A stretch of 50,805 nt of DNA from Candidatus Kaiserbacteria bacterium (GTDB taxonomy: Bacteria; Patescibacteriota; Minisyncoccia; Phycocordibacterales; UBA2100), in NCBI GenBank assembly GCA_019247335.1, contig JAFAPB010000070.1:1-50805 (forward strand), given 5' to 3'. The position numbers were made by a program, and so were the translations under genes. Shown here piece by piece: positions 28,931 to 37,532 of this stretch; the first letter of the stretch is position 1; every line of letters starts with the position of its first letter. The notes beneath the pieces are model-generated. The model was given only the letters and a program-made list of their open reading frames with translations. It was not told the DNA's origin and made no database searches.

Positions 28931-29800
28931 ATGGCAAAGGAAACGGTGATCGTGACCGGAGGAGCGGGATTGATCGGTTCGCATTTGATCGAGCTTCTCC
29001 TTGAGAAATATCGCGTCATCTCGCTCGACAACTACTTCATCGGCAAAGAGTCGAGCCACATCGAGGGCGCGGAATATATCGAGGGGCATACGAAAGATAT
29101 CGAGCAACTTTTGGGAAATGAGAAGCCGGTCATTATTTTCCATCTCGGTGAATACTCGCGTGTCGAGCAGAGTTTTAACGATGTCGAGCTCATCTGGGAT
29201 TTGAATGTGCACGGCACCTTCCGCGTGCTCGAGTACTGGCGAAAACGCGGCTGCAGGCTCGTCTACGCGGGATCCTCGACCAAGTTCGCCGACGACGGCC
29301 TCGGGCGCGATCAGTCGCCCTACGCATGGATGAAGGCGACCAACACCGAGCTCGTGCAGAATTACGGGACCTGGTTCTCGCTGCCGTATGCGATCACGTA
29401 TTTCTATAACAATTACGGACCGCGCGAACTTTCCGAAGGGCCGTACGCGTCCGTCATCGGCCGCTTCAAGGAGCAGTACCGCAAAGGAGAGCCGATTACG
29501 GTAACTTCGCCTGGATCGCAGGAGCGCATGTTTACGTATGTGAAAGACACCGCGCGGGCACTGCTTATGGTCGGCGAGAAAGGGCAGGGTGACGGCTATG
29601 CGATCGGGAGCGGCGAGAAAATCTCCATCCTCGAGCTCGCGAAGCTCTTCAGCGACAACATCACGATGCTTCCCGAGCGCAAAGGCAACCGCATGCTCTC
29701 GGCGATCGACACGTCGAAGATCGAAAAAGAGTTCGGCTGGAAGCCGGAAATGAATGTCCGCAAATACGTCGAGATGCTCAAGAGTTGCAAAACGCAGTGA
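28931..29800 (+). CDS. NAD-dependent epimerase/dehydratase (extended SDR)
   Basis: The 289-aa product has TGGAGLIG (9-16), the catalytic pair Y131-x3-K135 (SPYAWMK), and YFYNNYGPRE, typical of UDP-glucose 4-epimerase/dTDP-glucose dehydratase relatives. It is shorter than GalE (about 340 aa) and the usual catalytic Ser/Thr sits in AGSSTKF. It probably modifies a nucleotide sugar for the glycan genes downstream. The ATG is preceded by TAAGGTAGTGTC, with no clear promoter. Specificity cannot be read. Confidence 0.85.
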   Translation: MAKETVIVTGGAGLIGSHLIELLLEKYRVISLDNYFIGKESSHIEGAEYIEGHTKDIEQLLGNEKPVIIFHLGEYSRVEQSFNDVELIWDLNVHGTFRVLEYWRKRGCRLVYAGSSTKFADDGLGRDQSPYAWMKATNTELVQNYGTWFSLPYAITYFYNNYGPRELSEGPYASVIGRFKEQYRKGEPITVTSPGSQERMFTYVKDTARALLMVGEKGQGDGYAIGSGEKISILELAKLFSDNITMLPERKGNRMLSAIDTSKIEKEFGWKPEMNVRKYVEMLKSCKTQ

Positions 29801-29828
29801 TTGCTTTTCTATAAGAATGTGTTATAAT
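29801..29828 (+). promoter_or_regulatory. Strong sigma-70-type promoter for the gene at 29864
   Basis: TTGCTT, a 16-nt spacer and consensus TATAAT give a start near 29835 and a leader of about 28 nt with GAGGGGG before the ATG. Confidence 0.75.
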
Positions 29829-29863
29829 CAGGATAGTGCAATCAACGGACGAGGGGGCCGATA

Positions 29864-30550
29864 ATGGCTATTCTCACTGCTGTTCATGTCAGCGGCTATT
29901 CGCTCGCTGAACTCCGGGCATTCGCGCCCAAAGTGAAAGACAAATCGGGAGCACCGAAGCAGGCGCTCTACGACGACTGGCAGCGCGTTATGTGGGGCGG
30001 TGTCAACCTGCCCGGCCGTATCCCGATGGGCATCTACATGGCGCACCATACGGGCGCTCGCAAACTGATCTGGTCGACCGGCGCAAGCTGGGTCGACGGC
30101 ATGAGCGAGGCCGAGTACACCATGTTCGAAGCGATCGGCGCATACGAGCTGCTCCGCAAAAATTTCCCGGCATTCTTCGGCGCGGGTTTCTTCAAGACGG
30201 ACGGCGACTACAGGATGTGGATCCAGGGCATCTCCGTCGCCGAGCAGGAAAGCCGCAATACCGCGGAGTCGTTCCAGTACGCGGTGCCGATCATCGACGA
30301 ACTCGTCGGCGAACGCCTCGGCGAGCTCATCGTGGTCACTTCGGAAAACCACATCGAGCGGACGATGCGTGACGCGATTAGCGTCATGCGCCACGGGAAG
30401 CTGCCGCGCTCACCGACGGTCTTCGACGAGGTGCCGGCCGCGAAGAGCAAGCAGCTGATCATCTCCGGTACGGGCAGCTTTACAGGCTATGCGGGGCTCA
30501 CGGCGTCGGAAACGTACGTGCGCGATCTCGGTCAGCCGACGATGATCTGA
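29864..30550 (+). CDS. Possible YdcF/DUF218-like protein
   Basis: The 228-aa soluble protein contains SRNTAESFQYAVPIIDEL followed by LIVVTSENHIERTMRDAI, which resembles the NT-x-EN and VTS-x2-H-x2-R core of DUF218 (YdcF/SanA) proteins. The N-terminal half has RIPMGIYMAHHTGARKLIWSTG, consistent with the strand order of that fold. DUF218 proteins act in envelope or vancomycin-tolerance functions in E. coli, with chemistry unproven. It has a canonical promoter, a leader with GAGGGGG 6 nt before the ATG and its own terminator. The family call is tentative. Confidence 0.55.
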   Translation: MAILTAVHVSGYSLAELRAFAPKVKDKSGAPKQALYDDWQRVMWGGVNLPGRIPMGIYMAHHTGARKLIWSTGASWVDGMSEAEYTMFEAIGAYELLRKNFPAFFGAGFFKTDGDYRMWIQGISVAEQESRNTAESFQYAVPIIDELVGERLGELIVVTSENHIERTMRDAISVMRHGKLPRSPTVFDEVPAAKSKQLIISGTGSFTGYAGLTASETYVRDLGQPTMI

Positions 30551-30572
30551 TCGGTCGTTCCGATCCTTGTGA

Positions 30573-30610
30573 AGTGCCGCGGGCCTTGCGCTCGCGGCGC
30601 TTTTATTTTT
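30573..30610 (+). terminator. Intrinsic terminator of the YdcF-like gene
   Basis: AGTGCCGCG and CGCGGCGCT form a 9-bp stem (one G-U) around an 11-nt loop followed by TTTATTTTT. Confidence 0.85.
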
Positions 30611-30637
30611 GACGCACTTCGTGCGTCGCGTTAGGGT
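30609..30637 (+). promoter_or_regulatory. Promoter for the gene at 30667
   Basis: TTGACG, a 17-nt spacer and TAGGGT overlap the end of the preceding terminator. The spacer holds a GACGCAC/GTGCGTC inverted repeat that could be an operator. The leader has GAGGAGG 5 nt before the ATG. Confidence 0.6.
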
Positions 30638-30666
30638 AATCGGAGCAACGGATCGAGGAGGTCCGC

Positions 30667-31119
30667 ATGGAAGCAATCCTGTATACGATCGGGCTGATCG
30701 CATGCGCCGGCGGCGCCTGTTGGCTACTCCACTATGTTCGTGAAGTACGACCGATCAAAAGAAAATGCCTGCATCTCGAAGAAATGTGCGTCAACAAGAT
30801 CATCAGCCGTATCACCTGGATCACCGGCGACATCTCACGAAACTGCCCGGACATGATTCTCGTCGAGGGCGGACAATGGCTCTTCGAGCCGTTCATTGAT
30901 CCGTCCGTATCGCAGACGCACGGTGAAGTCCCGCCGGTCGTTCAGAAATTCTTTGCGGAGATGATGCCGCACAAGGATAAGGCGCTGAAGGTACTTGAAA
31001 TGTACCGCAAGCGCGCTACCGGCATCATGCTGACGCGAGTCGATGTTGGCGGGTCGACATCGTTCGTGGGCTACCCGGTCAGCGCCCGCTCGCTCGCACC
31101 GACGAACCAGTCGCGGTGA
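30667..31119 (+). CDS. Membrane-anchored protein of unknown function (150 aa)
   Basis: The 150-aa product has an N-terminal membrane segment (about 4-22) and a soluble remainder with no recognised family. The strong SD-like GAGGAGG sits 5 nt before the ATG. It ends shortly before the glycosyltransferase gene at 31191, which appears to have its own leaderless promoter. A GC-rich inverted repeat (GCGCGCCC and its near complement, about 31139-31160) follows the stop codon and may be a weak terminator. Confidence 0.65.
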   Translation: MEAILYTIGLIACAGGACWLLHYVREVRPIKRKCLHLEEMCVNKIISRITWITGDISRNCPDMILVEGGQWLFEPFIDPSVSQTHGEVPPVVQKFFAEMMPHKDKALKVLEMYRKRATGIMLTRVDVGGSTSFVGYPVSARSLAPTNQSR

Positions 31120-31177
31120 TCGATGGAAGTTCTTCTGCGGCGCGCGCCCTTCGGTCGCGCGCCCGCAATCTTTTATA

Positions 31178-31183
31178 TATGAT
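31178..31183 (+). promoter_or_regulatory. -10 box 7 nt before ATG 31191
   Basis: TATGAT lies in a TATATATGAT run and ends 7 nt before the start chosen for the glycosyltransferase. Confidence 0.55.
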
Positions 31184-31190
31184 TCCTCGC

Positions 31191-32414
31191 ATGAAGCGCG
31201 TCCTTATATTCTCTCTCACGTATTTCCCGTACGTCGGCGGTGCGGAGGTCGCGATCAAAGAGATCACCGACCGCCTCGATCCACAGGAGTACTCGTTCGA
31301 TATGGTCACCTTGCGCTTTGATAAGGCGCTGCCGAAAGTCGAGAAGATCGGCAATGTTACGGTTTACCGCATCGGCCCCTCGATCGCCAACGCGAAGGTC
31401 TCGGATCGCGCGCTCCCGCTGCGGCTTCGCTTCGCGAAAATGCTTTTCCCGCTCTCCGGTTTTTTCAAAGCGTGGCGGCTTGATCTTAGGAACGTGTACG
31501 ACCTTTCGTGGGCGATGATGGCGAATCAGGCCGGATTCGCGGCACTTTTATTCGCTTGGACGCATCGAAAGACGCCGTACCTCCTGGAACTGCAGGATGG
31601 CCGACCGTTTGCTGAATTAAAGGACCGTCGTGCCGCACTGCGCCTTTTTTGGCCGCTCTATAAACGCGTCTACCTGCGCGCAAATATGATCAAAGCCATT
31701 TCGAATTTCATCGCGAGTGAAGCGCGATCGCTCGGTTATCAAAAGCCGGTCGAGGTCATCCCGAATGCGGTCGATGTCGCGCAATTCTCGATGCCGGTCG
31801 CGCAGGATAAGTTGATCGAGCTCAAGCAGCGGCTCGGCAAGAAAATGGGCGACGTATTCCTCTTTACGGCGTCGCGGCTCGTCCTCTCGCGCGGCGTCGA
31901 AGACGTAATTCGCGCGCTCGCATTGCTCCCGGAGAACGTGAAGTTGCTCATCGCCGGAAGCGGAGAGGATGAGACGAAGCTGCAGCGTATCGCGCACGAC
32001 GCCAATGTCGCGGAGCGCGTCATATTCGCGGGGCACATCGGACGCGAGGAGCTGCCGGCCTTCTATCAGGTCTCCGATATTTTTGTGCGGCCCTCGATCA
32101 TCGAAGGCTTCGGCATCTCGTTCGTCGAAGCGTTCGCCGCCGGGATTCCGGTCATTGCAACGCCTGTCGGCGGCATACCCGATTTCCTTTTTGACCCGGT
32201 AAAAAATACCGATAAAGAGCCGACGGGGCTTTTCTGCAATGTGCATGATTCGGAATCGATCGCGCGGGCAGTGACGCGCTATATGAATGATCCGGCGCTC
32301 GTCGCGCGGATGGTTTCAAATGCGAAGAAGCTGGTCGCGGAGAAGTATGACTGGAATATCGTCGCCGCGAACATGCGTACGCGCATCTTTGAACCGCTTA
32401 CGAGGAGGGGATAA
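31191..32414 (+). CDS. Glycosyltransferase, GT4-type
   Basis: The 407-aa GT-B enzyme opens with MKRVLIFSLTYFPYVGGAEVAIKEI. It has the C-terminal donor-binding half with FLFTASRLVLSRGVEDVIRAL, AGSGEDETKLQ and the E-x7-E motif in PSIIEGFGISFVEAFAAGIPVIATPVGG. It probably adds a sugar to a lipid-linked surface glycan on the cytoplasmic membrane face. The start at 31191 is chosen from the TATGAT box 7 nt upstream; an ATG at 31179 lies within that box. It is the first of the GT genes in the island. Confidence 0.92.
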   Translation: MKRVLIFSLTYFPYVGGAEVAIKEITDRLDPQEYSFDMVTLRFDKALPKVEKIGNVTVYRIGPSIANAKVSDRALPLRLRFAKMLFPLSGFFKAWRLDLRNVYDLSWAMMANQAGFAALLFAWTHRKTPYLLELQDGRPFAELKDRRAALRLFWPLYKRVYLRANMIKAISNFIASEARSLGYQKPVEVIPNAVDVAQFSMPVAQDKLIELKQRLGKKMGDVFLFTASRLVLSRGVEDVIRALALLPENVKLLIAGSGEDETKLQRIAHDANVAERVIFAGHIGREELPAFYQVSDIFVRPSIIEGFGISFVEAFAAGIPVIATPVGGIPDFLFDPVKNTDKEPTGLFCNVHDSESIARAVTRYMNDPALVARMVSNAKKLVAEKYDWNIVAANMRTRIFEPLTRRG

Positions 32415-32483
32415 CTCGATTAGGAGCTTTGCTCGCTCGGGTGTTTGCTTCAGAGAGCGAAATCACTGTGAGGGTCACAAGTC

Positions 32484-32723
32484 ATGCTGCGAACCGCACG
32501 AGCCGCTGCCCGTCATGCGGGGTTCCGCATCGCTGTCAGCAATCCGCCGAAGCCGCCTGAAGTCCGGGCGTTCAACGCGATGCTCGACTTCAGCGTCGAA
32601 ATCTCGCGCCCGTTCATGCCGATCGCCGAAGAGCTCTTCCAGAGCGCGCGCGGCCTCGGCACCTGGTCGATCGTTCCCGGCCTCGTCGTCATGGGACTCT
32701 TGTTCCCGGTCAGAACTGCCTGA
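32484..32723 (+). CDS. Small protein with C-terminal hydrophobic segment (79 aa)
   Basis: The 79-aa product has a basic N terminus (LRTARAAARHAG) and a C-terminal hydrophobic stretch (about 60-75). No family is recognised. GAGGG lies 9 nt upstream of the ATG. A GC-rich hairpin (GGGGCGC/GCGCCCC, 32740-32756) follows the stop but lacks a T run. It lies between two GT genes in the same direction and could be an island component or a spurious frame. Confidence 0.4.
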   Translation: MLRTARAAARHAGFRIAVSNPPKPPEVRAFNAMLDFSVEISRPFMPIAEELFQSARGLGTWSIVPGLVVMGLLFPVRTA

Positions 32724-32767
32724 CCTCAAATCTACGTCGGGGCGCCTCGCGCCCCCTCGTCATTTAC

Positions 32768-32773
32768 TATACA
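32768..32773 (+). promoter_or_regulatory. -10 box 8 nt before ATG 32782
   Basis: TATACA ends 8 nt before the start; the intervening TTTCGAG resembles the short leaders at 22290 and 25334. Confidence 0.45.
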
Positions 32774-32781
32774 GTTTCGAG

Positions 32782-33906
32782 ATGCGGATACTCATTGTCT
32801 CCGGTATTTTCGAGCCGGATATCGGCGGCCCGGCGACGTACGCGCCGCGCCTTGCGGCAAAGCTCACGGAGCTTGGACACGACGTGCAGCTGGTTACTTA
32901 TTCTGACAAACCGCAGTACGATGCGGATGCACGCTATCGCTTTAAGCTCGAGCGCGTCCTCCGGCGCGGCAAGATTGCGAACCGTATCAAAATGTTTTTT
33001 GCCGTTCGACGCGCCGCACGGCAGTGCGACATCGTCTATCTTCTTGACTGGTTTGCCGCAGGCTTTCCAGCGTCGCTTGCGGCAGATCTTGCGGGAAAGA
33101 AATATGTCGTCCGCATCGGCGGCGATTATTTGTGGGAGCGTTATCTTTCTTCCGGTGCGCCGCCACTGCCGCTTGCGGATTTTTATGCAAAAGGTCTCTA
33201 TAGAGCAGCGCAATACGGTCCGCACCGATATATGATCGGTCGCGTATTGCGCAAGGCTGCGCGGGTCATTTTCAACACGGAAAAACAGCGTGAGTTATAT
33301 GAGCGCTATATGGGCGTAGGCGGCGCGGCAGTGATCCGCAATCCAATACCGCGAACCGAAACGGCGGAAATTCATCGTAGTACTGCATCAAAAGAGTTCG
33401 TGTTCTGGGGTCGCATCGTGGCGATGAAAAATCTCTCGTCCCTTATCAAAGCATTCGCGACGGCGAAGATACCGCAAGATTTCACGCTCGCGATCATCGG
33501 CGACGGACCGAAAAAGGCTGGACTCGAACATCTTGCTCGCGAGCTCAACGTGAACGATCGTATGAACTTTTTTCCTGCGATGCCGCTCTCTGGAGTGCTT
33601 GAGCGGGTGAAAGACGCGCGCGCCTTCGTATTACCGAGCTGGACTGACATATCGCCCAACCAGGTCTATGAAGCGCTCGCTATCGGCCTTCCCGCGCTCG
33701 TCACGAGTGAGAATTATCTCTCCATTGGGTCGCGGCTTCCCGTTACGATCGATCCGCGTTCGGTCGGAGACATTGCGGCGAAGATCGAAATGCTCGCTGA
33801 CGACACACAGTATGCGTCTTTCGCGGAGCGCTTTGCCTCGATTAGAGAAAGCCGCGATTGGAAGGACGTGGCAGACGAGCATGTCAGAATATTCGAAACG
33901 CTATGA
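32782..33906 (+). CDS. Glycosyltransferase, GT4-type
   Basis: The 374-aa GT-B protein opens MRILIVSGIFEPDIGGPATYAPRLA. The C-terminal half has FVFWGRIVAMKNLSSLIKAF, IIGDGPKKAGLEHLA and a changed GT4 motif PSWTDISPNQVYEALAIGLPALV, in which the first glutamate of E-x7-E is replaced, as in some GT4 subfamilies. Its stop overlaps the next GT start (ATGA), so the two are translationally coupled. Donor and acceptor are unknown. Confidence 0.88.
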   Translation: MRILIVSGIFEPDIGGPATYAPRLAAKLTELGHDVQLVTYSDKPQYDADARYRFKLERVLRRGKIANRIKMFFAVRRAARQCDIVYLLDWFAAGFPASLAADLAGKKYVVRIGGDYLWERYLSSGAPPLPLADFYAKGLYRAAQYGPHRYMIGRVLRKAARVIFNTEKQRELYERYMGVGGAAVIRNPIPRTETAEIHRSTASKEFVFWGRIVAMKNLSSLIKAFATAKIPQDFTLAIIGDGPKKAGLEHLARELNVNDRMNFFPAMPLSGVLERVKDARAFVLPSWTDISPNQVYEALAIGLPALVTSENYLSIGSRLPVTIDPRSVGDIAAKIEMLADDTQYASFAERFASIRESRDWKDVADEHVRIFETL

Positions 33907-34967
33907 GAGTCCTGCAGATCGGTGCCGACAGGTCGAAGCGGGGAATACTCTTTCCCGGCTCGCCCGCATACATGCGCCAAAAAGCGTATGCGGAGAATTT
34001 CGGCGCACTCGACATCATCGGCTGTTCGCTCAAAAAGGACGGCGCTGCGCCGTCGCGCTCAGGAAATCTCGCTGTGTATCCCACGAATGCCCCGTTCAAG
34101 CTTTTCTATGGCACGTACGCGCTTATGATCGCGCGTACGCTTGAGAAGCCGGACGTCGTCTCCGCGCAGGATCCGCATTCGTGCGGATTGCTCGCGCTCT
34201 GGATCGCGCGGTGGCGCGGCGTGCCGCTGCATATCCAAGTCCACACCGATATCTTTGCGATCTCCTACGGACTTCACTCCGTTGCGAATTCTTTAAAGCT
34301 CCATATTGCGTTCTATGTTTTGAAAAAAGCCGACGGCATTCGCGTCGTCTCCGAGCGCGTGAAAGAGCACATCGAGGCGCGCCTTACGCCGAAGCGGCCG
34401 ATCAAAGTACTTCCGATATTTACCGATATCGAGCGTCTTCGTTCGCAATCTGCTGACCCTACGTTTGCGAATCGCTTCAGCTCGTTTACGATTAAGTTGC
34501 TTTTTGTAGGCCGCCTTGAGCCCGAGAAAAATTGTGCCGCCGCGATACGCGCCTTTGCCGAGGCTGCGCCCCGTGACGCGTGCCTTATCGTCGTCGGTAC
34601 AGGACACGATCGAGAGGCGCTCGAAGCGCTGGCCCGAGAAAAGGACGTCGCGGATCGCGTATTCTTCGAGGGGGAGAAGGATGCAGCGCCCTATTACGCG
34701 CTCATCGATCTTTTGCTCGTTACCTCGGTATACGAGGGCTACGGGATGGCGATCGTCGAGGCGCTCGGGGCCCGCAAACCGGTGCTCTCGACTGACGTCG
34801 GCATTGCGCGTGAGGCCGGAGCGATCATCGCGGAAGGCGATTTTGCCGAGGCGCTCGGCGCGTGGTTCAAAAGCGGTCCGCGGCACGCGGCGCTCGCTTC
34901 CTATCCGTATAAAACCTTCGATGAGTACGTAGCGGCGTATTGCGACGACATTCGCGGCATAGTATAG
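33903..34967 (+). CDS. Glycosyltransferase, GT4-type
   Basis: The 354-aa product starts at the ATG overlapping the previous stop. It has SAQDPHSCGLLALWIARWRGVPLHIQVHTDIF in the acceptor domain and LLFVGRLEPEKNCAAAIRAF, VGTGHDREALEALA and TSVYEGYGMAIVEALGARKPVLSTDVG in the donor domain, with an intact E-x7-E. The C-terminal end overlaps the -10 box of the sugar dehydrogenase gene. It is part of the run of tightly packed glycan genes. Confidence 0.9.
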   Translation: MRVLQIGADRSKRGILFPGSPAYMRQKAYAENFGALDIIGCSLKKDGAAPSRSGNLAVYPTNAPFKLFYGTYALMIARTLEKPDVVSAQDPHSCGLLALWIARWRGVPLHIQVHTDIFAISYGLHSVANSLKLHIAFYVLKKADGIRVVSERVKEHIEARLTPKRPIKVLPIFTDIERLRSQSADPTFANRFSSFTIKLLFVGRLEPEKNCAAAIRAFAEAAPRDACLIVVGTGHDREALEALAREKDVADRVFFEGEKDAAPYYALIDLLLVTSVYEGYGMAIVEALGARKPVLSTDVGIAREAGAIIAEGDFAEALGAWFKSGPRHAALASYPYKTFDEYVAAYCDDIRGIV

Positions 34968-34968
34968 T
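34963..34968 (+). promoter_or_regulatory. -10 box 7 nt before ATG 34976
   Basis: TATAGT overlaps the stop codon of the preceding GT gene and ends 7 nt before the start. Confidence 0.55.
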
Positions 34969-34975
34969 CGCGCCC

Positions 34976-35863
34976 ATGGCATATAAGAAAAAGCCGCTCA
35001 TCGGCTTCGTCGGGCAGGGATACGTCGGGAAAAATTACGCGGATGATTTCGAAAAACGCGGCTACGAAGTGATACGGTACTCACTCGAGGAACCGTACAT
35101 AAAGAACAAATCGAAGATCAAAAACTGCGACGTCGTCATCGTCGCGGTGCCGACGCCCTCGACGCCGCAGGGCTTCGACGGTTCGATCGTTAGAGCCGCG
35201 CTCTCGCTCGTCGGCAAAGGCAAGATCGCGCTCATCAAATCAACGATCGTGCCTGGAATGACGCGCGAATTGCAGAAGAAGTACCCGCAAATCACGGTGC
35301 TTTTCTGCCCGGAATTCTTGAGCGTCGCCACAGCGGCGTACGATGTCGCGAATCCGATCATGAACGTCGTAGGTGTCGCCTCGGAGGACGCGCAGAAGCA
35401 GAAGGACGCCCATTACGCGCTCTCGCTCTTCAAGCGCGCGCCGCTCAATCAGGTCTGCACGAGCGAAGAGGCAGAGCTCATCAAATATGCTCATAACATC
35501 AGCGGCTATATGCAGATCCTTACGTTCAACACGGTCTACGACATCGCGGAAAAACTCGGCGCCTCGTGGAGTCCGATCCAGCGCGCGATCGAAACGGATC
35601 CTTTGATCTCGAACCGCTATTCGAATCCGGTACATAAGGGCGGCCGCGGCGCGGGCGGCTTCTGTTTCATCAAAGACATGGCCGCGTTCACGCGCCATTA
35701 CGAGAAGGTCGTGAAAGAGCCGCTTGGTACGGCGATGCTGCGGGCCGCGCAGAAAAAGAATATCGCCCTTCTGCTTGCATCCGACAAAGATCTCGACCTC
35801 CTGACAGGCGTCTATGGCCCGTCCGTCGTGAAAAGCGCGAAGAAGCGCGCCGCAAAGAAATAA
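34976..35863 (+). CDS. UDP-glucose/GDP-mannose dehydrogenase family, lacking the C-terminal domain
   Basis: The 295-aa product has the NAD-binding GFVGQGYVGKNYA (residues 10-22), the AVPTPST loop, STIVPGMT, the central LIKYAHNISGY (K170, N174) and the catalytic nucleophile region GRGAGGFCFIKD (C230, K233, D234). The C-terminal NDP-sugar-binding domain of normal 400-450-aa enzymes is missing; the protein ends with a lysine-rich tail instead. The active-site cysteine implies chemistry, but the substrate site would have to be completed otherwise, for example by a partner or a different substrate. Confidence 0.82.
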   Translation: MAYKKKPLIGFVGQGYVGKNYADDFEKRGYEVIRYSLEEPYIKNKSKIKNCDVVIVAVPTPSTPQGFDGSIVRAALSLVGKGKIALIKSTIVPGMTRELQKKYPQITVLFCPEFLSVATAAYDVANPIMNVVGVASEDAQKQKDAHYALSLFKRAPLNQVCTSEEAELIKYAHNISGYMQILTFNTVYDIAEKLGASWSPIQRAIETDPLISNRYSNPVHKGGRGAGGFCFIKDMAAFTRHYEKVVKEPLGTAMLRAAQKKNIALLLASDKDLDLLTGVYGPSVVKSAKKRAAKK

Positions 35864-35866
35864 CGG

Positions 35867-35872
35867 TACAAT
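35867..35872 (+). promoter_or_regulatory. -10 box 6 nt before ATG 35879
   Basis: TACAAT ends exactly 6 nt before the glycosyltransferase start. Confidence 0.6.
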
Positions 35873-35878
35873 GCCCGC

Positions 35879-36910
35879 ATGCGGCTTCTTATCCTGACGC
35901 AGGCGGTCGACGTCGAGGATCTCTACCTCGGGTTTTTCCACCGATGGCTGCTCGAATTTTCGAAGCATTTTGAAACGATCGAGGTGATCTGCCTCAAGGA
36001 AGGGAAGCATGCGCTGCCCTCGAACGTGCGCGTGTATTCGCTCGGTAAAGAGCGGGCGCCGTCGCGCCTTCGATACATCCGGCTCTTTTATACATATCTC
36101 TGGAAGCTGCGCGGTGAGTACGACGCGGTTCTTGTGCATCAAAATCAGGAATACATCCTCCTTGGCGGGCTTTTGTGGCGACTCTTAGGGAAACGAGTAT
36201 ACCTCTGGCGCAATCATTACGCGGGCACGTTCCTGACCGGTATCGCTGCCGGGTTGTCGAAGAAAGTATTTTGCACATCGAGATTTTCCTATACGGCGCG
36301 CTATCGCAATAACGTCTTGATGCCCGTCGGCATCGACACCGCGTTTTTTGCGGCGCAATCAGGGGTCGCTCGGATATCGCGTTCGATCCTCTTTTATGCG
36401 CGTCTCGCGCCGTCGAAAAAGCCGGATGTCTTTATCGCGGCACTTGCCTTGCTCAAAGGACGCGGCCGAGATTTCTCCGCAGTCGTTCGCGGTACGCCGC
36501 TCCCGGAATTCGCGCTGTACCTGGAGGAGCTCACGGCCCGCGTGCGCGAGAAGGGCCTCGATAGCATGATTCGGTTCGAGCCGGGGGCTCCGAATGACGA
36601 AGGCCCGCGCATCTTCAGCACAGCCGACATCTTTGTGAATCTCGGCGGCAGCGGCATGTATGACAAGATGATCTTCGAAGCGGCCGCGTGCGGCGCGATA
36701 CCGCTTGCGATGAGCAAGGATTTCGCGGCGATCGCGGACGCTCGCCTCGCTTTTGATGGCACTGCTGAATCGCTTGCGGCGCGTCTTGAAACGATCCTCG
36801 CGCTTTCGGAGAGCGAAAAGGAGTCGCTTCGCGCGCACGCTCGATCGCTCGCCGAAGATCAATCGCTTGCGCGTCTTTCGGCTCGGCTTGTCGAAGAACT
36901 CTCGGTATGA
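35879..36910 (+). CDS. Glycosyltransferase, GT-B fold
   Basis: The 343-aa product has an N-terminal domain with LLILTQAVDVEDLYLGFFHRW, and a C-terminal domain with SRSILFYARLAPSKKPDVFIAAL and NLGGSGMYDKMIFEAAACGAIPLA in the place of the usual E-x7-E motif. It is therefore a GT4-like enzyme with a divergent donor motif. Its stop overlaps the start of the methyltransferase gene (ATGA), suggesting that the added sugar is then methylated. Confidence 0.82.
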   Translation: MRLLILTQAVDVEDLYLGFFHRWLLEFSKHFETIEVICLKEGKHALPSNVRVYSLGKERAPSRLRYIRLFYTYLWKLRGEYDAVLVHQNQEYILLGGLLWRLLGKRVYLWRNHYAGTFLTGIAAGLSKKVFCTSRFSYTARYRNNVLMPVGIDTAFFAAQSGVARISRSILFYARLAPSKKPDVFIAALALLKGRGRDFSAVVRGTPLPEFALYLEELTARVREKGLDSMIRFEPGAPNDEGPRIFSTADIFVNLGGSGMYDKMIFEAAACGAIPLAMSKDFAAIADARLAFDGTAESLAARLETILALSESEKESLRAHARSLAEDQSLARLSARLVEELSV

Positions 36911-37530
36911 TCTATGCCACCAAACGCGCGCTCATCGAGCGCCTCATTCAGCCCGGAGATGTCGTCCTCGACGTCGGTTTCCGCGGACAGGGGATCAAGA
37001 AAGACAGCGGCGAGTGGCCGCACGCGCTGCTCAAGGCCCGCGCCGCAGACGTCTATGGGCTCGATCTCGCGCTCGACCCTGAATATGAGAACAATGATCA
37101 CTATCGTGCTGCAAATGCCGAGGAGTTCGAATTCCCAATCTCTTTTGACGTCATATTCGCCGGCGATCTCATCGAGCACCTCTCGAATCCTGGCCGCTTT
37201 CTTGAACGCTGCAGAACATCTCTGAAGTCCGGCGGCAGGCTCATCCTTACGACACCGAATACCTTCAATCTGTTCAATATGACGGAGAAACTTACCAAAC
37301 GAGAGCCGACGGTAAATCCCGACCATACGATGTATCTCAACGAAAAAACGCTGCGGCAGCTCCTTTCAAAGAACGGTATGCAGGTCGCTGATGTGGGGTT
37401 CCTCTACACGCTCGGCTACGAACACAGGGAGAGCTGGAAGAAAAAGATGCTGAACATTCTCTACGCTTTCCTCGCGCGCTTCACCGATAAATTCGTGGAG
37501 ACCTTAGTCGTCGTCGCGAAAGCAGCGTAG
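36907..37530 (+). CDS. SAM-dependent methyltransferase (class I)
   Basis: The 207-aa product has the SAM-binding motif VVLDVGFRGQG, the acidic GLDLAL strand end, then FDVIFAGDLIEHLSNPGRFLERC and GGRLILTTPN, typical of methyltransferase type 11/12 proteins. It lies inside the GT run, overlapping the GT at 35879 and 2 nt before the GT at 37533, so it probably methylates a surface sugar. The acceptor atom is unknown. Confidence 0.88.
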   Translation: MIYATKRALIERLIQPGDVVLDVGFRGQGIKKDSGEWPHALLKARAADVYGLDLALDPEYENNDHYRAANAEEFEFPISFDVIFAGDLIEHLSNPGRFLERCRTSLKSGGRLILTTPNTFNLFNMTEKLTKREPTVNPDHTMYLNEKTLRQLLSKNGMQVADVGFLYTLGYEHRESWKKKMLNILYAFLARFTDKFVETLVVVAKAA

Positions 37531-37532
37531 CT

